Shown here: one piece after another, positions 12,048 to 24,520 of the stretch
Numbering within the stretch: position 1 is the first letter of the stretch
Layout of the letters: every line of letters starts with the position of its first letter
Assembly (NCBI RefSeq): GCF_036588685.1
Contig: NC_086375.1
Span: 39,826,566 to 39,890,565, forward strand
From: Mytilus trossulus
Lineage: Eukaryota > Mollusca > Bivalvia > Mytilida > Mytilidae
Direction: 5' to 3'
DNA length: 64,000 bases
Notes under the pieces: model-generated
Told to the model about the DNA's origin: nothing
The model's database searches: none
The model's input: only the letters and a program-made list of their open reading frames with translations
Program-made: the position numbers and the translations under genes

Positions 12048-12794
12048 TGGAAGTACTATATTGATATAAGACTTCCATATGAAAATATCTAATTGAATTA
12101 GTATTTCTGTTGTTTTGTTTTTCATTGTTGATTTTAGCCGTCCACTCTAAATAAGCACTGAAAAAATATAACAGTCATAGATTTTTACCGCACCAATTTC
12201 AAGTATAGTTTTAGCTGTTTGATTATCGTCTGTTCATTTCATTCCCTATTTGTATAAAACATAATTAGTGTTTTGCGTGGTGTGATCTTCTCCATTGCTA
12301 AAAAACAGAAATGACGTGAACTCTAAATTTTATTTTTGTATTCATATTTCTTAAAGGTGATAAACATTTATACAATTTCCGAAGTTATCTGTAACTGAAT
12401 AACTATTGGCCTACACGGTATATATTTAGAATGATATGCATTTTAAAAATTGAAATTAAATATTGAAAATTCAGGTTCCATGAAAGTTTTAAGTAAAAGT
12501 TTGCATATGAACGATCTTTAGGATGTGCGGGATGTATAAATACACCGCCACGTTTTGTACGAATCCGGCCAATATATCAGATGTCTCGTGTATATATAGG
12601 GAGAATGTGTTAATCCTTCCAACATTATTGTTTGAAGAATTTGCAAGCAAACTTTCCTGCACTATCTGTAATATTTACCCGTAGATGTTCTCAATAAATA
12701 AGATTGAATATTACATAAAAGGAATAACAAGAATTGCCAAGTTACTACACAGTAAAAAAAACAAAAACAAAAATGAATGAAACAGAAAAAGGCG
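12048..12794. other. Unassigned AT-rich DNA
   Basis: No gene or known repeat. A TATATATAGGG string near 12590 resembles a TATA box, but no coding exon can be seen behind it. Confidence 0.45.
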
Positions 12795-12905
12795 AAAACA
12801 ACACAATAAAATTGAGAATGGAAATGGGAAATGTGTCAAAGAGACAACAACCTGACTATAGAAAAAAACAACAGCAGAAGGTCACCAACAGGTCTTCAAT
12901 GTAAC
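12795..12905 (+). repeat. R4 repeat, 5' fragment
   Basis: AAAATTGAGAATGGAAATGG, then GTGTCAAAGAGACAACAACC, then CACCAACAGGTCTTCAATGT match the R4 copy at 28046. It stops just before the hairpin at 12913. Confidence 0.85.
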
Positions 12906-12912
12906 TAGAAAT

Positions 12913-12955
12913 CACAAGACTAGCTGGACAAACATATTGTCCAGCTAGTCTTGTG
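12913..12955. repeat. Perfect 19-bp inverted repeat, 5-base loop
   Basis: CACAAGACTAGCTGGACAA, loop ACATA, then its exact reverse complement. It sits where the full R4 copy at 28.1 kb continues differently (CCCGCACCCGGAGGCGTCC), so it may have formed by inverted duplication at the R4 truncation point. Confidence 0.9.
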
Positions 12956-13029
12956 AAAATATTACAGATGATTTTTGTAAATGTTTGTTTGTTTTGAAAT
13001 AGCAAGACAGTGATGACTGCTGTAACCAT

Positions 13030-13310
13030 ATTTTGACTATTTTACTGATTATGTCTGTTTTGTTCACGCATCGTTGTAAATTTAACTGAATTTGATACGA
13101 CTGCCACACAAGCGAGAGGTTTAGCGCTATAAAACCAGGATTAATCCACCATTTTCTACATTTGAAAATGCCTGTTCTAAGTCAGGAATATGACAGTTGT
13201 TGTCCATTCGTTTGGTGTGTTTTGTCATTTGATTTTGCCATTTGTTTAGGAACTTTCCGTTTTGAATTTTCCTCGGAGTTCAATAATTTTGTGATTTTAT
13301 TTTTTATACA
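13030..13310 (-). repeat. R3 repeat, near full length
   Basis: The reverse-strand landmarks are all present in order: a TCTGTTTTGTTCACGCATCG end, AACCAGGATTAATCCACCAT, AGTCAGGAATATGACAGTTG, and AATTTTCCTCGGAGTTCA. The 65-codon frame at 13162 is part of this repeat. Confidence 0.9.
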
Positions 13311-13678
13311 TGCCAAAACTCACTCCCTCTATTTCCCCCATCTAGACAAAAATTCGTAAATCTAAAACAAATAACAAAATTGCAGCTTCAAACAATAAAC
13401 CGCTAATATGGAAATAAATGAAACCTGCATGTGCGTGAAAAATGTACTCCTACTGGAAACGAAAGGTTGTTTCAACGGTTTATAGTTGGATAATGTCACT
13501 CAAGAAAACGAATGACTTTTCTGGAAAATGCAGTATGAAGTATATATATAACAAGACATTTATTTTTATTGATAGTGTATTTAAAGTGAAACATATTAGA
13601 TTAAACCGTAGAAATAAAATTAATTTGATTTCAGCGGGGGATGCTCAAATCAGAAAACAAATATTGCAACCTTGATCT

Positions 13679-13784
13679 GGGACTATGTGACTATTATACT
13701 AAATATAATAGTCCCAGGCTTGATACAACTGTTACAGTTATTATTAATTTAAGTTAATAACCTTTGTTAATTATTAACAAAGGT
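13679..13784. repeat. Two adjacent hairpins
   Basis: The first (13679-13715) has GGGACTAT and ATAGTCCC arms around an AT core. The second (13760-13784) has ACCTTTGTTAA facing TTAACAAAGGT. Neither is followed by a T-run or gene that would suggest a defined function. Confidence 0.6.
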
Positions 13785-16700
13785 ACAATGTAGTAACCTC
13801 AACGAGGAGAGTAGCTTGAAAGTTATAACAGAGAATTTGGAAGGGTTTACAAAATAGAGAATAATAAGCACTAAGTGCCAAATAAGGGGGAAACAATAGA
13901 AGTGTAAAACTATTAGGAACAGAGAATAATTATAAGCAAAATAAATAGAGAAAAAATGGTCTAGAAAATTAATAAATAAAAAACCATCCAGACCCTTATA
14001 ACCAGAATACGTATGAATAAGCGTTTCATAGATACCAGGACTAAATTTTATATATACGCCAGACAAAAGACTAATCAGTGACATCAATAGAGCGATCAAA
14101 ATCGAATGTCGAAAAAGGACAGACAATACACGGCCTTAAGAAAAAGGAAAGATGAAATAATACAGAAGAAGAAAAAACACAAATACCAAATTTTATTAAT
14201 AACACCGAGTCAACTGTGAGACGATTTTAGAATAAAAATACTCAAATTTTTATATCTTTTTTTTATCAAAAATAAAAGATCCTTTAAATTCAATATATTT
14301 TGTAAACTGCGTATTTTTTTTTTTTCTTTCTTATATTTCAAAGAGTATAATTTAAAAGTTTATTTACAATATCACCCCTTTCATATTGTTGATGTGTTTC
14401 TGTTTTATTGCTGATGAATTCACCTAAACTTGATATTAGAATACTAAAACTGATAAAGCAAAGCCTTTCACCAATCGTGTATTCCTTTTGATTTCTCATT
14501 TTACAAATTTTATGCCAAAATCTGTTGCCTTCCTTATTACACTTTTCAATAGCAAAACCAAATCTCCTGGAGCTTTGCTTTATTTAACAAAACCTAACTC
14601 TATACGAAGATAAAAACGCTAAACAGCAAGATGACGTTAAGAGAAAAATTGTTGTAATTACATTAAACTTTATGTCATTTTTATAACTCACAAACGTACT
14701 GAGAAATTGTGTTTGATAAATTCTCGATGAAACATTTTACATTGAAATGAAAATTCAATTTAGCAAACCATCTGTGACAGTGTGTATCATCGTCCGTTAT
14801 ATTGAACACCTCACCAGGGGTTCCGTAAATAAAAGGTAGCATTCACATTTTACTTTTCTCTGAACATCATTCTTTTCCACTTTTAATAAATTTATAAAAC
14901 TATCAAAGAATGGATGTATTCGTTATTAGGTCTGTAGTTTATAAAAAAATATATTATATTTAATTTTTATTTTACATCTTTGAAGCATGATTAATTTATT
15001 TTTCATTTTTTAAAAGAACATACAACATATTTTTAAATGTGATGTAATAATATTAAAATAATTATTTTAAAAGGGATAATGATAAGCAGGTATTGGATTA
15101 AAACAAAGCTGCCATTCGAAAAAAAATCTTCAACAAGGACAGACGAATCCTTTTAAAAACTTACTTTATGTTACAAGATATTTCAGTTTAATAGCAATTT
15201 CTTTTTTTTGCATTTCTAATTTTGCATAAAATGGAAAGAAAAAAATGTGTTAGACCAGCGGACTGATATCAGCTTGCACTGATGACAATTTTAATGGGGG
15301 AAAACCCCCAGTCTGATATGAGGTATCAGAATGATACCAGGACCCATATCGAAAATGCTAATTTAAATAACCTATAAATCTAGCAAGGTTTGCTACAATT
15401 TAGTTTACTAGTATTCGTAATTAAAATAATCAGTAGAACCACTGTTTCGTATTGTTCTAACTATTCAAAGTTTACACCTTAACGGATGCCCCTTCTCTAT
15501 GCTTTGTTTATAATATGACATAAGCTCTCTTGAGAAGATGATGGTGCTCGTTTTAAAAACGTTAACAACTAAATTGAATTCTATTGTCAACAATTATCTC
15601 AGTGAGAGTGCACCTTTCAACAGTAACAGTTTAAATGTTATTATATCCTAACTTATAAAGAAAATTAATCGCATAAACTGTATTTTGATCCATTAATTAT
15701 TTATCAATTTCAAAAGTTGTATTTTCAATAGCCCCAAACAGCAAGATCGCACTGTATTTAACCACTTAACATTAAAACATCATTTGAAAATATTTTTGCA
15801 ATGGCATGAACTACCTCATTTCCGATAGCAGGAGACAACAATTAAAGATATTATCCGAACCAAATACGGACCTTTTTGATATTATGTTACCTGAGCTAAT
15901 CCGGTCGGAATGGCAAACTAATGTCAGTAAATAAAAAGATATTATAATCATTTAATTTCAACACACGCGATTGCTATCAACGGTCTTCCTTCTGCTTGCC
16001 AAAGTGAAATAATTACATGACTATTCGTATCCGGACTTCAAGCTAGGAAAAGCGCCCTCCTAATATTTCTATTTTCCGTTCAATTATTATCAAACTCATT
16101 ATGTGTAATTTATCTTGATAGATTCTGCTACTTTGAAGGATTACATAAAATTTCAAGTCTTGTATTATTTCTTCATCAATGTTATATTGATTATTAACCA
16201 TTATTGTTTGAAAATAGATTTTAATAGAAATATAATTACATTTAATTTTATTTGTTTCCGACTAGGTCTTATTTTTTAAGTGAAGCTATTTTCTTCTAAC
16301 ATGAACTTGTTTTTCGAAAAAAAATTCCTGTTGAATGGACTTATATTTTTATTTGAGCCTAACGTCGTATTGTTACAATTATTGAAGAAAGATCAGATTG
16401 CATGATTTAGAGGTATAATGGAATTTGAAAAATTAAGAAAATATTTGTTTTTATGTTAAAACATTCAGTCCCTTTCTTTGTAGTATGTTTGTTGATTTTT
16501 TCAAACACGATAAATTTTTAAATGGTGTTTATTAATAAAGAGTGTAAAACAATAACACTTCACAGGAGCTGCGTAACTAATTTAAGAAAAATAAATTAAA
16601 CGACACAAGAAAAAAGAGTTTTAAAATTATGTTTTTAAAAATAAAAAAAAACGGTTAAAAACTTGAAATCAAAGTATAATCGTTTTAAAAAAACGTAGAT

Positions 16701-17010
16701 TCTTTTTATCTGCCGGATTGGCAAAAACAAAACACCCTTTAATGAATTCCATTCTCTCAATTTGATTTCACGACTTGGTCTAACAGGCACTTGACTCTGA
16801 AATTATTTTTTCATAAAAAAAAAGTCAAGAAACAAGTGTCTGTGTTTGAGAATGCTTGAATCATGTGCACGCCTTTGCAATTGAATATTGAATATTTTTA
16901 TTGAATAGTTTAACATATTTAGTATTAATATTATGTATTGTAAATTTGAGGTCGAACTGGGGTATCATTACGTCTGTTGACTATTATGTATTTGAAAATT
17001 ACAGTAGCAC

Positions 17011-17011
<1 letters not shown>
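13785..17011. other. Unassigned AT-rich DNA, possible zinc-finger gene intron
   Basis: A degenerate R6 core lies at 14030-14105 (GATACCAGGACTAAATTTTA, then ACGCCAGAC). A 119-codon minus-strand frame at 13767-14126 has no recognisable domain, runs through this R6 remnant and is not called. Poly-A/T-rich tracts are common. If the 6078 exon belongs to the zinc-finger gene, this is intron. Confidence 0.5.

Positions 17012-17093
<82 letters not shown>
17012..17093. repeat. (AAT)n microsatellite
   Basis: About 27 trinucleotide units with one ATT interruption near 17060. The poly-Asn and poly-Ile frames across it are artefacts. Confidence 0.97.
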
Positions 17094-17094
<1 letters not shown>

Positions 17095-18668
17095 GTATTA
17101 TTATTATTTTAGAAATAATAGAAGATAATGATAATGATAGTAATATTTTCTTAAAAATGAAAACGAGACCACAGTTTGAACATCAAATGCAGTTTCTTTA
17201 TATTGAACTTTATATTTCCATATTTCTTTTGGTGTTGAACTAACACCGTATTTGTTCATTGATTTTATATTGGTAACACTGAGTGTTGACTGATTGTACC
17301 ATAGAGAGCCCTCTATCAATGATTATCAGATACTGAATAGTTATTCTTACAGTATAACTGTTAAATTGTCAATTCATGTTTCGATTGATTCCATTGGATT
17401 TGTAGTTTGTATTTTCCAGTCATTATAGTAAGGCTAATCAACCTTTCACTGCCTTTTATTACCGCAGACAATTTAACATCTGATGTCTGATAATGTTTAC
17501 AAAATCATTATGTATTACTAAAAAGATGTCGATGAAGTGCAATATTAGACCCATATTGCATGAAATATAATATGTAAACATAAATAAACAAGTAAAAGAC
17601 GGCAAATTATTTAGTATGAATTATTTTAAACACGTATGTATATTATTGTTTCAAAGTACAGTGACATTTAGTCTTATATATCAAATGTTACATTGTTAAT
17701 ATTGTAGAATTAATCTGTTTATGTTTTTATTACTTTTGCAGCCATTGAAATCCTTGAAATATACACTGTATATTACGACCAATCGAATGAACAATTCAAT
17801 TTTGTAAATTTGTCCTATTAGATTTTTTGCTATGGCTTTCTGAAACTATCAATCTGCTTTAACTTTTATTAACTACATGTTGTCATTTTTGAGAATTAAA
17901 ACACAATTTTACTTTCATTTTTGTTCGTGGACCTTCTTGGTTATTATTAAAACATCAAAACATGAGCAAATCTTAAGTTGAATGAATTTCTTGATTATTT
18001 ATAATGTTTACTAAAGCAGTTCATTCTGAAACTAATGTGGCCTTCTAAACTTCTTTTGCTTCGAGCGTCATTGATGAGATTTGTAGTCGAATCGCGCTTC
18101 TGGCGCTTAAAATTTAAAACCTGGTATCTTTCATGAGTTTATTATGAAAATGAATATGAATAACTCGACTATATGTGCCCCCTCGCCTCAATATCCAGAA
18201 ACCCATTAACTGATCACTAAATGTTAAGCAAACTAAAAATCATCAGAACCCAGATTTATCAAAATCTTGATATATATCATTTTAGTTAAATTCGTCATTC
18301 TCAAATTAAATATTGCTGGAATTTAGTCAGTAGTTCTAAACTTCGACAACAGTTAATCATCTCTCAAGCATGCACCAAGTTCCAAGATTTTCGATGATAA
18401 TCTCCAACAGGTCATAAATTTTTAAAAACGATTTGTAATGAAGCAGCTCGTCGAACGAAATTATAATATAAACAAAATTAACAAAGAAACATATAATATT
18501 TCAACTTTTTATCTTATAAAACTTCCTTTGTCAATCATATGTTTTGTTTTATGTGCATTCTGTCTAAGAATTTCGTCAACAGTTTAACAAATGTACGGCT
18601 TACAGTGTTATATATTTCATTCAACAAAAATTAATATATTTATATTAAAAATGGACTTTATTTTACAG
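17094..18668. other. Probable intron upstream of the zinc-finger terminal exon
   Basis: AT-rich, ending in a TTTATTTTACAG acceptor at 18668. An R6 fragment in reverse orientation lies at 18055-18140 (GCGCTTCTGGCGCTTAAAAT, then CCTGGTATCTTTCATGAG). No further exon was identified. Confidence 0.55.
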
Positions 18669-19695
18669 TGGGCCTCCTGTCTGCGATGATAATTCAAGAC
18701 TACCAACTGAATATAACAGATCTTTACAGACCAATTGCATTCCGACATCTATGCCTGCAATTCGAAATCCAATCCCTAAACCACGAGAAAGTATGCATAC
18801 GCTCGGAAATCCTGACATACGATCTAGTTTAACTAGTGTTTCCCTCAGAGCAATGGCAGCGCCGTATATGTCACCTTTCCCAAATATACCTCTTCCTACC
18901 GGATCCTCTTCTAGTACGGCATCCTTACCATCAACAGTTCTTCAGTATCCAACTGCATTGTATCCATTTCAAAATACGGCATCAAACGAACTAAAGCAAC
19001 TGACACTTGCACAATATCACAACTTCACAACTCCGCCTGGCTTTCCAACTGATTTGTCTAAAGTGAAATCTCCGTTTATTAATAGAAATTATTTAGAGTT
19101 GGCTATGTTGGTATGCAATACATTTCGTGGAAAGTTGTTCCCGTGTCCACATTGTCGATACGTCACAGACCGAAGAAACAATTTGAAGAGACATATATCA
19201 ACTATGCATCAGGCTTGTGAAAAAGTTTTAGAATGCTGTGGTGTCAACTTTACGACAAAAGCTTCGTTAAGAGAACATATAATGATCTTCCATCACAATG
19301 GATATTCATGTGCGTTTTGCGGACGACGTTTTTGTCGAAAGGCGTTGTTGAAAAGGCATTTGTCTGTACACAGTGGTCAAAAAGACTACTCTTGTCCACA
19401 CTGTGACTATGCGACAAGTCACAAAAGTAATTTAGAAAGACACAAACGCATACATGAACGTCTACGAGGCGATGACGAGGATGGTGAAAATAGTCAATCT
19501 TATATTGATGTTGAGCACATTAATGACAATTTATCAGAATCGGAAGACAATGATATCAACCGAAAGACCCCTGAACCACTTTCCCTCACAAAAGATGATA
19601 TCATTGATGAACATTCGACTCGAGGATCCCAAGTTGATTTCCATCAGAGTGTTACAACTAACATTCGGGAAGATATTATTGATGTAAACATTTAA
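18669..19695 (+). CDS. C2H2 zinc-finger protein, 3'-terminal exon
   Basis: The frame is open from an acceptor (TTTTACAG ending at 18668) to TAA at 19693-19695. The longest Met-initiated part is 314 aa from 18751, but the frame runs in phase back to the acceptor (about 28 more residues, GPPVCDDNSRL...), so the true start is probably in an upstream exon. Numbering from the 18751 Met: a Ser/Pro/Thr-rich N-terminal half (1-110); finger 1 (C132, C135, H148, H153); a finger-like unit with C162/C163, H176 and H181 whose first Cys position is Leu160; finger 3 (C187, C190, H203, H207); finger 4 (C215, C218, H231, H235); then an acidic C-terminal tail (DDEDGEN, SESEDND). By family knowledge, a nuclear DNA-binding regulator. 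I cannot name an orthologue. Confidence 0.92.
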
Positions 19696-20020
19696 TCTTG
19701 CAGAACAATTAAAATATTTTTATGGGAGTTGGAAATTCAATAATTCTGAATGAAGGCATTTTATGCTGTTTGTGATATAACTCATTATCACATATACATA
19801 GTACCCGATAAGTCGCATCGCTTGAATGATAAAGCATGTGTTGTAATATTTGATATATTATTATTTCTTTTAAAATTAGAATCACATATAATTTAAAGGA
19901 CAATACAAGTTGCACAGTGTTGTTTGTGCTCTGTTATATGAATATTTAATTTATTGTTTTTATTACACAATTACTATTGTTGTATGTTTTATTGGTGAAA
20001 TAAAATGTTTAGACGTCTTC
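19696..20020 (+). other. Probable 3' UTR of the zinc-finger gene
   Basis: AT-rich sequence after the stop codon, ending at a canonical AATAAA at 19999-20004. A T-rich stretch follows (TCTTCTTTAATCTTGTCTCT), consistent with cleavage shortly after. Confidence 0.6.
19999..20004 (+). terminator. AATAAA polyadenylation signal, zinc-finger gene
   Basis: Canonical hexamer about 304 bases after the TAA, on the sense strand. Confidence 0.6.
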
Positions 20021-20544
20021 TTTAATCTTGTCTCTTATAGTTACTTATGGTGACAGTTTTCGTCTTCTTTCCGTCTTAAAACAAACCTGAGACATGCGCA
20101 TGATATGTTGGTATAATGTACCAATCACATTTATTTAAGATGAAACGTGCATTTTCAAGTCTGGCTGAATTGACACCCATGGAGTGATTGGAAAACAGTC
20201 TAGCATAAGCAACTTTATCCGACAAGGTTAATTTCGCTGAAATGTTTTAACCAAAAATATCAAATTCTGGTTTTGTCGTTCAATTATAAACCAATAAAAA
20301 AGTGGATATTTACATATTTACTTGATAAAATAACCGAATGTAAAGGAACAACATTTGCTGCCGTTCTATATCTCAAAGCCACACCAATGCATTCAACAAG
20401 TAGCAAAGAAGCTAGTTTGAACTTCAAAGCATATATTATGAGGTCACATTAAACGTTTTGTATTTGTTAAATATCAACAATGTAACATTTGTGTTTTGAC
20501 AAAAACAAAATAAAATAATTACTGAGTACTAGTATACCATGAAA
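20021..20544. other. Unassigned intergenic DNA
   Basis: No gene and no recognised repeat. Confidence 0.45.
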
Positions 20545-20800
20545 AGTAAAATCATCACAATACTGAACTCCGAAGAAAATTCTGTAAGGAAAGTACCTAA
20601 TCAAATGGCAAAATCAAAAGCTAAAACACGAACACATCAAGCGAATTGATAACAACTGTCATATTTCTGACTTGGTGCAGGCAATGTAGATAATGGTGGA
20701 TCAAACCTGGTTTTAAAGCTAGATAAACCGCTCACTTATATGACATTCGCAACAACGACAACAATGTGTGAACAAATCAGACAGACATATAATCTTAGCA
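20545..20800 (+). repeat. R3 repeat
   Basis: AATACTGAACTCCGAAGAAA, then AACTGTCATATTTCTGACTT, then AATGGTGGATCAAACCTGGT, ending in GTGTGAACAAATCAGACAGA. All R3 landmarks are in order. Confidence 0.9.
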
Positions 20801-20814
20801 AATAAACTTATTGT

Positions 20815-21405
20815 TCTTGTCCCAGACGGATTACCCTGGCCGTATTGGTCACAACTTTTTGGAACTTTTGGTCCTCGGTTATCTTCAACTTTGTACTTGT
20901 TTTGGCGTTCAAACTTTTTTCATTTGAGCTTCGCTGGTTAGTCTTGTTTGGACTTTGCGCGCGTCTGACGTCTTAATTTTTTTTTTAATCTGGCACCTTT
21001 TGTTTGCTATTATTCGTTTGTTTCTCTGACCTATATTTTCATCTATTTCTTTGTATTGTAGTCCTGTTATTAATGTTGTCATTTTGATGTTATAATCAAC
21101 ATTGCCATTAAAGCGGGAGGTTTGGCATGCCAAAAACCAAATTCAACCCACCATTTTTTCTTAAAATGCCCTGTACCAAGTCAGTAAAATGGTCATTGTT
21201 ATATTATAGTTCGTTTCTGTGTGTGTGTTACATTTTAATTTTGTGTTTCTGTTGTGTCGTAGTTCTCTTATATTTGATACCTTTCCCTCATTTTTAGGGT
21301 GTAACCCGGATTGGTTTTTTCTCTATCGATTTATGAATTTCGAACAGCGGTATACTACTGTTGCCTTATATCTAGCCAACCACGGGGATCATCATAATTT
21401 TGTTT
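20815..21405 (+). repeat. R7 repeat, long copy
   Basis: Starts near TTGTCCCAGACGGATTACCC, passes through GCCGTATTGGTCACAACTTT and GCGCGCGTCTGACGTCTTAA, then GGGAGGTTTGGCATGCCA, and ends near ACTACTGTTGCCTTATATCT. The middle is the reverse-complement form of the R6 core. Other copies: 31236-31625 (opposite strand) and 45268-45825. Frames inside (20909-21133 minus, 21219-21407 plus) belong to the repeat. Confidence 0.9.
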
Positions 21406-21644
21406 AATGACTTTACTGGAACTTAAAATATACAGATAGGTCAAAACATATGAATGAACTATGTAGTTTATTGTAATGAGTTTAAGAAGCCAGATATGAT
21501 ATGTTTTTTATCATTGCTTTTATCCTCGTCATTTGCAGTCGTGGATTGTTATTTCATTCTAAAAGAAAAGACCCTTATCCCTTGACCAAATCAAAATCTC
21601 AAACACATCGAACGGATGGATCACAACTGTCATATTTTACAAAT

Positions 21645-21900
21645 AAAAAGTAAAATCACAATAATACTGTACTAAATCAATTCGGAAAGTCCATAATCAC
21701 ATGGCAAAATCAAATGACAAAACGCATCAAAAACGAATGGACAAGAACTGTCATATGCCTGACTTGGTACAGACATTTTAAAATGTAGAAAATGGTGGAT
21801 TAAACCTGGTTTTATTGCGCTAACCCTCTCACTTTGATGACAGTCTCATCAAATTCCGTTATATTTACATTGATGCGTTATTTAAACAGACAAAATAAAT
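21645..21900 (+). repeat. R3 repeat
   Basis: AAGTAAAATCACAATAATAC, then AACTGTCATATGCCTGACTT, then AATGGTGGATTAAACCTGGT, then a truncated tail. Confidence 0.88.
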
Positions 21901-22234
21901 AAATAGTCAAAACATGGGTATATCAGTCATCACCTCTTTATTTTTAAAGTATAATATAAATATACATGTATCAACACCACGATGCTGCTAGCGCATGTTT
22001 GGAAAATAAAGGCAATAGAAGTAAACTGCTGTTCAAAAGTCATAAATCGATTGAGACAGACAAAAACAAAGTGAATTCAAACAAACACCGCATTGGCTAG
22101 AGGTTGACAACATGCATTGTGGTAAATTTTGCCATAGCTATTGCTGTTATCGTATGAAATGATGCTATGATACATCTTATTTATCCATTGTAAAATCATA
22201 CAGCTTCCATCTTTTTTTTTTATTGTAAGTTGTA

Positions 22235-22330
22235 TAAAAAAAGTTAAAAGAAAAAGTAAAATCAAAAGCTCAAGCATATCTAACGAATGGAAAGCAACTG
22301 TCATATTCCTGACATAATACAGGCAAGGGT
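22235..22330 (+). repeat. R3 repeat, internal fragment
   Basis: AAAATCAAAAGCTCAAGCAT, then GCAACTGTCATATTCCTGAC, then a short stretch before the match ends. Confidence 0.7.
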
Positions 22331-22434
22331 CTACTGTATCTGACATATTATGAGAGTTTTGTTTTTCTCTTTTGTGTTTTGTTTTTGTATCAAGTTTTTT
22401 GTGTTTGTCATATTTTTTCTAAACATAAAAAGTG

Positions 22435-22715
22435 TTATATGATTGCCAATGATAAAACTAGCATCACACACCGGGCATTGTATAACTTTCAACAATAAGA
22501 GTAACTCATACCATATGGTAAGCTACACAAGTCCGTAACATGACAAAATGTGACATGAAACAATAGAGAAAACAAAAGGCCTCATTTATGCTAAAAATAA
22601 CAAACGAAAAACAAATATTTTTCAACCTACAACAACAACTAGTCAACAACCAACGACATGAATCAAAGGCCTCTGAAAAGGGAGCAGCGCATAAAGAATG
22701 TGGCTTCGTTATAAA
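22435..22715 (+). repeat. R5/R4 repeat, degenerate
   Basis: GATTGCCAATGATAAAAC is followed by a decayed segment resembling the R5/R4 junction (AACAAAAGGCCTCATTTATG, AACAAACGAAAAACAAATAT). Strongly diverged, so boundaries are approximate. Confidence 0.5.
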
Positions 22716-23269
22716 CAACTTAACAAAAAGACAATTTCTGTCAGCTAGCTAAAAGTCTTTCAACCTGATGGATGAGATGTGTTTTCGAAGAGTTACACTA
22801 AAATTAGTGCAATCAAATTTGTTTAGTGTAGAAAAAATATTGATTGTCAGGGAAAAGATTGGTTTTGTGCAATGCCAAAGTATAATTTACGCTAAAAAAT
22901 ACAATATTTATGTTTGTATTTTTGGGTTCAACAGACAAAGCAGCTTTCTAGCAATAACGTGAAATTTAGACTTTGAACATATATTTCTTGTTCAGATGGA
23001 TATTTGCAAAAAACAAAACGCAACCAGAAAACTAGAACCAATCAAAATGTACTCCCATCACTTCGATATACAATTATTGTATTGATTGTTTGAGTAACTT
23101 TTACTTTTAATAAACTGAATTAGCTATTTCTGTTCAGAACATACAGGTATTCAACAAAACTATGGTCAACACTTGTCCAGACCTGTGCCATTCTAAATCA
23201 ACAGATGCATTTTTCGTAGGATCGCAAACATTTTGAAACAATTCAAATATATAATCAACAAATTTGAAA
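22716..23269. other. Unassigned intergenic DNA
   Basis: No supported gene. A 64-codon frame at 22768 has no domain and no splice context. Confidence 0.45.
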
Positions 23270-23645
23270 AATCATCCCTTCATTCAATTTACGGACGCCA
23301 TCACGAAATGGTTGACCGTTATGGAATAACCGTTTCACAAATGAGATCGGATATGTTTCTTACGTTGTAACTACAATACCGTTCCCTTTTCACCTACCGA
23401 ATCAGACTATTTACCGGGTTTGTAATAACATGAGAAAAACGACGGGTATCACATGTAGATCAGGATCTACTTACCCTTTCGGAGCACAAAAGCTCAACCC
23501 ATTTTTTGTGGGGTTTGTTTTCTTTGTTGTGTCATGTGTACTATTATTTGTCTGTCTTTTTTTTCATTTTTAGCCATGACATTACCAGTTTATTTTCGAT
23601 CTATGAGTTTGACTGTCCCTCTGGTATCTTTCGCTCCTCTTCTTT
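23270..23645 (+). repeat. R2 repeat, near full length
   Basis: Begins ATCATCCCTTCATTCAATTT, passes through GGTTGACCGTTATGGAATAA and ATGTAGATCAGGATCTACTT, and ends GTTTGACTGTCCCTCTGGTA. It is the most complete R2 copy here. The frame at 23506 is a by-product. Confidence 0.9.
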
Positions 23646-24324
23646 TATAAATACAGGTTTCTATAATTTTGACATATGTCATAATTGTGTAAACAATAGT
23701 TAAATGTGTAAAGGAGCATGAATGGATTGTTTAAAAAACTGAAGCATACAAATTTCAATAAGGAAATTTCATTTGAGAAAATGAATGCTATAAGTAAAAA
23801 ATAACATAGAATAATACTCCCTATATGCTTTTCAATTATTCGACAATGAAAGTTATTTTTAAGTTCAAGCGAGTTTGTGTAATTCACCTTGATTTGTCTG
23901 CTTTAACAATTTATGTAAACTGAACAACGGTAAAATGCTGTTGTAAATATTTAACCGTTATCAGGGAACATTGAAAAACAACTGTATAATGCTTTTTGGA
24001 GAGAAATGTTCATTTGAAATCTTTCGTTTAATGGATATAGTATTAACATTTCTTTCTCATATATAGTCGTTTAAGTTCTTAATTGACTAGATTGTGTATA
24101 CAGCATATAGCAATAAATATCATCAAGAGAAAAAATTTATACATGTATGTATACAATCACAAAAAAAACCAAGTCTCCATGTAACGAATCTATGAATTTG
24201 TAATTTGCTATTATTCCGTAAATAGGACCTCTTGATTTTTAATAATTATGTCTGCTTGTTTAGATCACACATTGTGGACATTATAATGGATTTTTTACGA
24301 TGGTCATATTAGTGATAGGTTGTT
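23646..24324. other. Unassigned AT-rich DNA
   Basis: Nothing recognisable. Confidence 0.45.
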
Positions 24325-24520
24325 CTAGTTCTGGTTTTATCAACCCTCATTTCAAGATAATGATAAATGCCTTTACCAAATCAGGAATATGACAGCTTTT
24401 TTTCCATTCGTGTAATTTGTAAGGGCTTCGGATTTTGTCATTGGATATATAAGGGACTTTCGATGTGAATTTTCTTTAGACTTCCGTATCTTTGTTATTT
24501 TCCTTTTTAATACAGAATGA
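24325..24520 (-). repeat. R3 repeat, degenerate
   Basis: Reverse-strand order: GGTTTTATCAACCCTCATTT, AATCAGGAATATGACAGCTT, TTCGATGTGAATTTTCTTTA. Clearly diverged. Confidence 0.65.

Noticed and set aside
12585-12600. TATA-like string
   Set aside because: No coding exon with matching orientation could be found behind it.
13767-14126. 119-codon minus-strand frame, Leu/Ile/Phe-rich
   Set aside because: Covers a decayed R6 core and AT-rich DNA; no signal or domain pattern and no flanking gene structure.
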